From assembly GCA_020055645.1 (NCBI GenBank), contig CM034546.1, positions 21,018,001-21,082,000 on the forward strand: a stretch of 64,000 nucleotides of DNA, written 5' to 3'. The DNA is from Tomocerus qinae. Taxonomy: Eukaryota; Arthropoda; Collembola; Entomobryomorpha; Tomoceridae. The notes under the pieces were generated by a model that saw only the letters and a program-made list of their open reading frames with translations, had not been told where the DNA came from and made no database searches. Positions 56,432 to 64,000 of this stretch are shown here, piece by piece; the first letter of the stretch is position 1, and each line of letters opens with the position of its first letter. The position numbers were made by a program, and so were the translations under genes.

Positions 56432-57069
56432 TAACTGTCGTTTTTTATAATATACAATAGAGAAGAGTAGAAAGATAAAATATTGTAAGGTTGAGTACAT
56501 ATTAATAATAATAATATGGGATTTAATACGGTGAATGGCCGATTTTTTTAATATTTACAATAACATCACAAAAACTTTATAGTCTAAAGTTTGGATCTTA
56601 AGTAATATTCTGCATATTATGATGGCTTCTTACCATGTATATGCATATTTCTCTCACTATGATCGTAATTTTGTCTTCGTCCAAGCATATTTGAATGAGG
56701 AAATTATTTTATAGACATTTCCAAGTAGTGCAAAGTGCATAGTGGAGACTTCAAGTCATGCATAGATCTTACTAATTCTGCAATGGAGGTTTCTCACAAT
56801 TTGCGACCGGTCACCAATAGCCATGAATAAATATTGAAATGCCTAAAATACCTGTGTGTGTTAATCTGCAAATGTGAGAAATGTTAATTATAGAGATATA
56901 TATCATCTTGAGGTTTTTTAATTCACGGTATGATTAACAAATTGTAAACTCTAGTGCCACATAATTGTCTTGCACAAAAACCCAAAAACCCGGGTTTTTG
57001 GGTTGGGTTTTCCCTAACGAAAAGCAAAAACCCATGGGTTTTTCATGCCCTGCAGTACTCTGTCATCTG
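56432..57069. other. 3' flank of IR block 3 with a decayed MITE
   Basis: 56432-56980 matches 20112-20640. 56978-57050 (AAAACCCAAAAACCCGGG ... TTTTTCATGCCCTG) is a copy of the element at 63685 that lacks its left end. Confidence 0.55.
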
Positions 57070-57452
57070 CACGCACGTATCCAGTAGGGGGTGGGAAGGG
57101 CGCAGCGTCCCCTAAATCTGAGAAAAAAAGAAGTTTAGTTTATGTCTTTTCGTTCACAGAATAGTCGCCATCTACCGTGTTGTGTCAAGACTTTAATAAC
57201 AGAAATGGCATGCTATTTATTACTGTGAAGCTATGGCTCAGCCGATCAGCACACTTGATTTAAGTCAGCTGATCCGCTCAGCCAGTCAACACATTTGATT
57301 CAACTTGTGGGCAGCGGCTTAGTGGCTTCAACAAAAACAAAGAATTGTCCCATTTTCTATTCCTCACTAACCCTCCATTGTTAATCTATGATTTTCGTTA
57401 ATAATATTGATTGCGCCCCCCCCCCTTGAACAAATTTCTAGATACGTGCCTA
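57070..57452. mobile_element. 383-bp hAT-like MITE
   Basis: Ends CACGCACGTATCCAG and TAGGCACGTATCTAG (inward). G-run near the left end, C-run near the right end. Perfect duplication GTCATCTG at 57062-57069 and 57453-57460. The interior differs from the shorter relatives. Confidence 0.8.
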
Positions 57453-57508
57453 GTCATCTGTTAGTCTAGTCAATAAAAATTGGTACGTGTATGAGCAATG
57501 AGTCACAT

Positions 57509-57687
57509 CAAGCACGTACCCAGAGGGGGGACCCGGGCCCCCCCCCTAAGTATCCAGAAAAAGGCAATTTTTTTGTCAACAAAGGTTAAAAATCCAAAAA
57601 ATTTTCGCGCTTCGCGCGAATATGTCTTACATTTATTAAAATATTTTGGTGGGCCCCCCCTAGGTCAAATTCCTGGATACGTGCTTG
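57509..57687. mobile_element. 179-bp hAT-like MITE
   Basis: Close relative of the element at 37647. Starts CAAGCACGTACCCAG, ends CTGGATACGTGCTTG. Perfect duplication AGTCACAT at 57501-57508 and 57688-57695. Contains TTTTCGCGCTTCGCGCGAA, like the internal palindromes of the 808-bp family. Confidence 0.9.
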
Positions 57688-57695
57688 AGTCACAT

Positions 57696-58589
57696 GGTGC
57701 CTATGTTAAAGAGTACTTGTACACTATGTACACTTCCTCCGCCAGCTGATCGGCTAGGCTAGGTAAATCGGGCGTTTTATACCCCAATTCTTTTCCACTC
57801 CCGCTCACAGCTTAACCACGTAAACTCCTATTTAAATTTTTCCATCTTAATTTAGATATAGATCGCGGTTGAGTTCGCCAATCATATATGCATCATTGGA
57901 ATCACTGGATTCAAATTAACTATATCTGTAACTTACAAGGCCCGATGGTGTTCGAAGCTATAGTTATAGAATTTTGAAATTTACATATTTAACATTAGTG
58001 AGATAGGAAATTTCAAACAAAAATCAAGCCCGCGTTTTCGTACACGAAGTACACGTCCGTTTCGCCCAGCTTCTCGTCCCATATAGGTGTACTCATATAG
58101 TGATACTCACTACTCTTTTAACATTGTACTGCTATATATATACTATTATTATTATATGTATAGCACACGGGTACAGCATTAAGTAGAAATCTTGGCCTCA
58201 GTCTGGACTTATTCGCTTTCACAAATCCGACTACACCTCAGTTGGCGGTAATTTTGAAAGCGAATTAATTCGCCACCCTTTGACCATCGTTTGTTCTGCA
58301 TCCGTCCTGCTGTCACCTGCTATGTTCCAAATTGTAGAAATCATGTACCTATAACACAGTTTTAAAAGACATACTATATGTTATCTGTGATTATTTCTTA
58401 CTGTAACACTATACTAATTATTAATTGTGCATAATTCTTTGTTATTTTAGGATAAATCAAGGCAAAATGGAAAATTGAATAATGACCGCAACCAGAACCA
58501 GTCTTCGGTACTCAGAATTCAAAAACGAATTGTTGAATATTGAATAAAACTACATCGATCAGTGATCAGTACTGCAGAAGAAAGAAAAC
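57696..58589. other. 5' region of the zinc-finger gene
   Basis: 58090-58275 is the inverted partner of the repeat in the first zinc-finger gene (4390-4960) and holds the TTAA empty site at 58179. TTATTTTAG at about 58443-58451 could be a splice acceptor for an untranslated exon leading to ATG 58590; not proven. Confidence 0.4.
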
Positions 58590-60491
58590 ATGTCCAACGA
58601 TAAAGCAACTGTGTCATATAATCTTCGAGCTCAGCAGATGTCCATTGTGGCACGCATCAGGCAAAATGAAGATTGTAAAGCATCTGCCTTGTTCAAATGT
58701 CATCTGTGTCCCTCAAGATTTTCTGAACAGCGGAAACTTAACAGTCATATAAATGAAATACATGAAAACCCTGCCTCGTACAAGTGCAATTTGTGTCCTT
58801 CGAAATATTTTAATCGGCGTGACAGCCTATACAAGCATTCAAAAGCCTACCACGGAGATTCCTTGCTTCTGAATTGTAATTTGTGCTCCTCAAAATTTAG
58901 TCGACAGAGCGATCTCACTAAGCATTTGAACATAACCCATGAAAACGGTCAGTCGTTCGAATGTGATTTGTGCCATTCAAAATATATTAATCGCCGCGAT
59001 CTCTTCAATCACATAAAATTGTCCCATGGAGATTCGTTGGCATTCAAATGTCATTTATGCCCCTCAGAATTTTCTACACAGCGATATCTCAATAGACATA
59101 TAAGACGAATCCATCAAGATAAACGATCTCAGCTGTTCAAGTGTGATTTGTGCCCCTCAACACATTCTCATCAACGCGGTCTTTCCATGCACATAAAATA
59201 CACCCATGAAGATTCTTTGCTCAAATGTCATTTATGCCCTTTACAATATTCTCTACAGTCCAGTCTCAGTAGACACACAAGACGAGTCCATTCAGATGAA
59301 AGCTCATCTCAGCTGTTCAAGTGTGATTTGTGCCCCGCAACATATTCTCATCAACGCAGTCTTTGCATGCACATAAAATACACCCATGAAGATACTTTGT
59401 CATTCAAATGTCATTTATGCCCCTTACAATATTCTCTACAGTGCAATCTCAATAGACACATAAGACGAGTCCATCAAGATAAAAGCTCATCTCAGCTGTT
59501 CAAGTGTGATTTGTGCCCCACAGTATATTCTCATCGACGCAATCTGTACACACACAAAAAATTCGCCCATGGAGATTCTTTGGTATTCAAATGTCATTTA
59601 TGCTCTTCAAGTTATCTTCAACAGTGCAATCTTTCTAGACATATTAAAACAATCCATGGAAATCCTCAGTCGTTCATATGTAATTTGTGCCAAAAAAAAT
59701 TCAAAAATGCTGATGCTTTGGCTCTTCATACTGTACAATTTCACCAATCGACTGGGCAATTCCGATGCGACAATTGCAACTATTCTGCTAATCAAGAAGA
59801 TGTTTATCTCCAACATGTCAAGATGTGTTTGCAAACTCAGAGATCGGAATCTATTGAAAAACGTTCGAAGCGTCGAAGCGTGGATTCTCATAATTCAAAC
59901 GCAACCAACAAAGAGGAACAACCAAAATTTGCTGTCTGGGAAAAAGATGCATCAGATGGGTCGGTGTCTAAAATTAAAATATATTTCGTATTATTGTTGT
60001 TTATTTTAAAATTCTATTTAATTAATTGTGGAAACTTACCTCTATTGCAATTATTCCTATATTTTAGAAATGCTGCTGTGACTGAAAACGGAAGCAATAT
60101 CAAAATTGAAGTTTCAGTTCCTGCAACAATTCATCGAAAGGAAAAGCGGCGTCCACCTATCAAAAAGTTAAAAATTGAAGCTCTTCCTCAAACAAATATC
60201 AAAATTGAAAAGGAAAACCATGAACTTGCGCAGTCAAATCATTATTCAGACTTTATCGATACTCAAACAGCTCATCTGAACTTACACAAACAACGGATTC
60301 ACTTTGACCCCGAAAGAAAATTGTTGACACCGGAGAATATCCCGAATGAAACTAGAGTTGCCCTGTCCAAAGCGTTAGAAAAGGTTTACCGTGGAAAAGA
60401 TGAGGATTTGAGCAAATACAAATGCAAACTTTGTGCAATTACCTGTTTGGATTCCGGTGCTTTAGATAGTCATATGAAAAGACATTTATAA
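58590..60491 (+). CDS. Fourteen-finger C2H2 zinc-finger protein
   Basis: Probable nuclear DNA-binding protein, 633 aa as one open frame from ATG 58590 (GAAAACATG). Thirteen adjacent fingers occupy about residues 35-430. The thirteenth has a Cys in place of the last His (YLQHVKMC). A further finger (YKCKLCAITCLDSGALDSH) is at the C-terminus. Fingers 5-11 alternate between FKCHLCP and FKCDLCP types, reflecting duplication of two-finger units. Residues about 459-492 (YFVLLLFILKFYLINCGNL) are hydrophobic and out of character. The DNA 59966-60067 runs from GTCTAA to TATTTTAG, is 102 nt and AT-rich, so it may be an in-frame intron, although the donor is weak. The relative at 10240 is a pseudogene. 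Confidence 0.8.
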   Translation: MSNDKATVSYNLRAQQMSIVARIRQNEDCKASALFKCHLCPSRFSEQRKLNSHINEIHENPASYKCNLCPSKYFNRRDSLYKHSKAYHGDSLLLNCNLCSSKFSRQSDLTKHLNITHENGQSFECDLCHSKYINRRDLFNHIKLSHGDSLAFKCHLCPSEFSTQRYLNRHIRRIHQDKRSQLFKCDLCPSTHSHQRGLSMHIKYTHEDSLLKCHLCPLQYSLQSSLSRHTRRVHSDESSSQLFKCDLCPATYSHQRSLCMHIKYTHEDTLSFKCHLCPLQYSLQCNLNRHIRRVHQDKSSSQLFKCDLCPTVYSHRRNLYTHKKFAHGDSLVFKCHLCSSSYLQQCNLSRHIKTIHGNPQSFICNLCQKKFKNADALALHTVQFHQSTGQFRCDNCNYSANQEDVYLQHVKMCLQTQRSESIEKRSKRRSVDSHNSNATNKEEQPKFAVWEKDASDGSVSKIKIYFVLLLFILKFYLINCGNLPLLQLFLYFRNAAVTENGSNIKIEVSVPATIHRKEKRRPPIKKLKIEALPQTNIKIEKENHELAQSNHYSDFIDTQTAHLNLHKQRIHFDPERKLLTPENIPNETRVALSKALEKVYRGKDEDLSKYKCKLCAITCLDSGALDSHMKRHL

Positions 60492-61004
60492 TTAGTCAAA
60501 TATATACATACTTACTCGTACGTGTAATAATAGTCTTCGTTACTTAGGCTTAAACTTTAATATTTATTTATTTACGGTTAATATTGTGTTTAGATACAGT
60601 CTAATTATAATAATGTGCTATAATTAGATTTAATTTTCCTAAATGCTAATATATAGCTAATATGTGATTCCGGTGCTTTAGTTAATCATATGAAAAGATA
60701 ATTTACTAGTCAAAATATTCAGGCTTTAACAGGTTTAATTGTCTTTGTTACATAATTACTTATATACTTATATTTACCGGTAAATATTTATTAATTAACA
60801 ATTAATGTTATTATCTTTAGATACGGTCTAATTATAATGTACTAATTTTAGCTTTCCTAAATGCTAATATATCCAGTGAGTGCAGGGAGTACAAATAATG
60901 TATTTATTAACTATGCACATAAAGCTAGAAGTTTCACTTAATATCGTAATATAACATTTATTTCTATAACTAAATAGTTCTATTCTATTCTATTATTGAT
61001 ATTC
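60492..61004. other. Intergenic between convergent genes
   Basis: AT-rich. 60660-60710 repeats part of the end of the zinc-finger coding region (TGATTCCGGTGCTTTAG, CATATGAAAAGA), a small local duplication. Nothing else is recognised. Confidence 0.45.
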
Positions 61005-62404
61005 TTAAAGGCAGCCCATAATTCCGTCCATAGTAGCCGACATCGCCAGCAGCTTCATTGATCCTCTGCTAAGACTCAAACAAAATTGAGGTACGCATTG
61101 AACTGTGATAGGATCATCCAATCCTATTCTTAGACTCATTTGTTTTGAAGAAAATCTAAATTTCTTTATGATTGTATTTTGATGTGGGTTGTTTGATGTG
61201 TAAAGACTTAAGCTTCTAACTAAATCGTTGTACATATCTGATATTTTGTGTAGGGTTACTAAAACTAGAGACCATATCAGAAAAATTGAGAACGAAGCCA
61301 GACATATGTCAATTAGTACAAATGGGTGAAAGGTCTTGTGATATCTAATGACTAGTACAATGAATAGTAATAAATATCTTGTCAGTAATGATTGAATGGG
61401 TGCCAGTATAACTCCGATATTTCCTTGAACAAACTGCAGGTAATACTTCCATATCCCCAAGTATTTCATAATGATTTCGGGAGATTGCCGGATGACGTCT
61501 TTGGTTTTATACTGTTTCTCTCCGAGTCTAGAAAATATTAAAAAAACATTTCTTATTGGGTTAATTAAGGTGGGAATTAAAACAATAATTTTTACCTCAA
61601 AGGTTAATTAAATTATAAATTAGTATAAATTAAATCCTTACTTCAACTCGTCATGTAGAATAGCAAAAACTTTGTATCCCACCATTAGTAACTCCAATGT
61701 TATGAGCACCAGGCATGAAGTTACAGCACTTACCCAAAAGATGAACACCGCCACAAATAATACCATCGAAAAATGTCGGTATTCGATCGGGATATATATA
61801 AATAGGAATACAGGTTCATCCCAACAGAACAAGTAGAAACTTGATGTGGTGAAGGAAAACACGAATGGGCATACATAAATTCCATGTAATTGCAACCAAT
61901 AGCCTAAAGATTTCTTCCCCGTTTTCAGTTTGCAATTTAAATATTTGTCTGAAAAATAATTTTGGAGTTACTACTTGCTTTTGCATGTAGAGCTAATAAA
62001 TATAACTTAGCAATAAATAATTGTATACCTTCGAAATCCCAAAGAATGTGCATTAGATCTGTTGTTCCGACGATCAGGTCCTGTGACAATTTCATCCACA
62101 TGATATCGACCATTAAAACCAACCAACCTCCAATGCTACAGATCAAAGTAAATAAGTACGACAATGATGGCTCTTCATACGCTGACAATCGGATTAACTG
62201 ACCAGTAAAATAAATTGATGACAGAAAAATTATCGTTGCATGAAAATATATCAAACGATATTTAGGATTGCTTTCAGTTTCCTTTATACTATAGTCTTTC
62301 TCATTCCAATAATATGGACATACTTTTAAAAATCGCCCTAGTTTAAAGATAAACTTAAATTGGTTAAACACTTCTTTTGGGATTAACTTAATTGTTTTCC
62401 TCAT
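61005..62404 (-). CDS. Gustatory-type chemoreceptor, three exons
   Basis: Likely seven-transmembrane-type chemoreceptor of the insect GR/OR superfamily, in sensory neuron membranes. Exons on the minus strand are 62404-62029, 61948-61642 and 61527-61005. They join in phase with donors GTATAC and GTAAGG and acceptors TTTTCAG and TTTCTAG, giving 401 aa. ATG at 62404-62402 is the first in frame. Hydrophobic helices: about 51-71, 81-101, 146-167, 186-214, then two in exon three (LTRYLLLFIVLVIRY; ICLASFSIFLIWSLVLVTL). Late phase-defined introns near the 3' end are usual for GR genes. The C-terminus (PQFCLSLSRGSMKLLAMSATMD) lacks an obvious seventh helix and the TYhhhhhQF signature, so the end may be truncated, divergent or followed by an unseen exon. 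Confidence 0.65.
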
Positions 62405-63676
62405 TTTTGAACCACGATTTAATTGGAAATTATATAATTCTGTTCTAATATTTTCACTTAATATAATTAAAATTTCAAAAATCAGAGTTTTGGTTACAAT
62501 ATTAAAGATTTCGTCTTTTTCCTGCTATATACCTTAGATAAATATAATTTGAACGCTCCCCTTGGCAAATAGTCAATTGTTCTGTTCAATGAACAACTAA
62601 ATAGTTGTGGTTGAAAATTTTACTTATATATGAGATTTTTTTAATAAACTGCCTTTCTTAATACTGATCCACATGTAGTATAGTGGTTATAGCCATATAT
62701 TATATATATATAATTAACAACCACAATCCTAAATCATGGTAAATATCCTAAATTATTGGACTGCGTAATGGTTCTCAATCTCAATTATACTTTATATGAT
62801 ATATTTGAATAATATCATAATAGTTTTACTCTACCTTATTCTTCCATTACATTTGCAATGTATGATTGCTTATTTTTATTATTACTATATATAATAGTAG
62901 GGATAACAACAACTTTCTAAAGCATAAACAATTTTTAGCAACGATTTCACCGACCTTGTTATAAGCAATTCCTGTTTCGTTATTTGTATCACCAAACCGA
63001 AATATTTAATATATGCAAAAACCGGTAATCTAGCTTTTGCCCACAAAAACGTGTAGAACATCTGTCTGGTTTGATCTCAGAAAGTCTTATTGAAAAAGTA
63101 TGGAAGGTTCCATGAAGATGATTAATTATTTAATAAATTATGATTTTACAATATTTTTTATTCAATTCAGTGGACAGAATACAAGGATCTTAACTGGTAC
63201 GTACGATCTTATGATGTACTAGAAGAAATACGTAATACCTAAATCATTTTTTATAACCAAAATACTGTCGGTTAAGAAATTTGGTATAAGAAAAAGTATA
63301 TAAGAAAAAAACTCCAAGGTAAAATTTATAAGGAAGTTTTATAAAAGTGGTAAATATTATTGTATATTATATAGTTTCAAGAGAAATTAATACATAAGTT
63401 TATCAAAAAAATATATATAAGAAATACAAGGAATATAAGAAATTGCGCATTTGTTAATTATAAATGTACAATTTTAACTGCAACTGCAATTTTAAATTCC
63501 CTAAAATTAAAGAAAAATAAAATGCACTTAGATTGATAATACTTCAGCTCACTCTCTTTGTTTAACAATACCCATTACCCAACCAATAATATAAGTACAA
63601 GTGTAGAGCTGGTATAATACTCCTTCCTTTACCAAAAATACACAACCTAGATGCAATTTTGCAATCAGGGCCTGGG
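62405..63676. other. Intergenic, no supported feature
   Basis: Strongly AT-rich DNA upstream of the chemoreceptor. No promoter motif, repeat or gene can be supported. Confidence 0.4.
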
Positions 63677-63684
63677 TTTCTAAT

Positions 63685-63812
63685 CAGGGCATGAAAAACC
63701 CAAAAACCCGGAATTTTGGGTGGGTTTTTGGGTTGCAAACAGCAAAAACCCAGGGTTTTTGGGTTGGGTTTTTACACACCAAAAGCAAAAATCCATGGGT
63801 TTTCATGCCCTG
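63685..63812. mobile_element. 128-bp hAT-like MITE with GGGTTTTT repeats
   Basis: Starts CAGGGCATGAAAAACCC, ends TTTTCATGCCCTG. Perfect 8-bp duplication TTTCTAAT at 63677-63684 and 63813-63820. The interior is built from AAAAACCC and GGGTTTTT blocks. A truncated relative is at 56978-57050. Confidence 0.85.
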
Positions 63813-64000
63813 TTTCTAATACAAGACTAATAATAACAGTTACTTCAAAAACTTGACTCGGTTTCGAAAGATAGGTATTCAGCATAATCATGTGTATGGT
63901 TAATTTCGAAATATTTTTAATCGTATATGCGCTTGCGCATTGCAACAAAAAGCCGCAAAGTCCAAGACAGTGTTCCATTGTAGCCGGTTAAAAACATCTT
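63813..64000. other. Window end, no supported feature
   Basis: A minus-strand open stretch at 63772-63978 overlaps the MITE and shows no gene-like features. Confidence 0.3.

Noticed and set aside
1..64000. tRNA or rRNA genes
   Set aside because: No cloverleaf-like A/B box arrangement or rRNA-like conserved sequence was noticed. This was a reading by eye; a tRNAscan run would be decisive.

Overview
The window looks like AT-rich arthropod nuclear DNA. The evidence is spliced genes with GT..AG introns, divergent ionotropic receptors, a gustatory-type receptor and C2H2 zinc-finger genes, one with a ZAD-like N-terminus. A springtail (Collembola) or similar hexapod is plausible, but that is inference from the gene families and not proved by the sequence. 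No bacterial, viral or organellar features were seen.

Layout. 0-9 kb: a six-exon zinc-finger gene (2851-6512) among inverted-repeat transposons. 10-12.3 kb: a decayed zinc-finger gene. 13-20 kb: DNA transposons, then a first intact intronless ionotropic receptor (IR; 17709-20111). 21.8-24.3 kb: a second, unrelated IR (22308-24281). 24.5-28.3 kb: a duplicate of the first IR block, cut off at a transposon. 31-35.6 kb: a foldback element and a PI-PLC X-domain gene with a frameshift. 35.7-37.6 kb: an old IR pseudogene. 38-39 kb: a reverse-transcriptase tail relic. 39.3-51.8 kb: three adjoining tandem arrays (31-bp, 40-bp and about 470-bp units). 51.8-57 kb: a third IR block with an intact gene (54026-56431). 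58.6-60.5 kb: an intact 14-finger zinc-finger gene. 61-62.4 kb: a three-exon chemoreceptor on the minus strand.

The gene content is mainly chemosensory receptors and probable transcription factors, in an unstable repeat-rich region. The IR block is present three times. Comparing the copies gives empty sites that define several transposon insertions to the base. A group of short elements shares the terminal motif CARGSRCGTATYYAG (loosely), G-rich subterminal DNA and 8-bp target duplications, as expected for non-autonomous hAT-type transposons. Two 808-bp copies appear identical by eye, one of them inside the satellite, so movement was recent. The least explained object is a 1.49-kb element with long inverted ends (15556-17045) that carries a protein frame I do not recognise.
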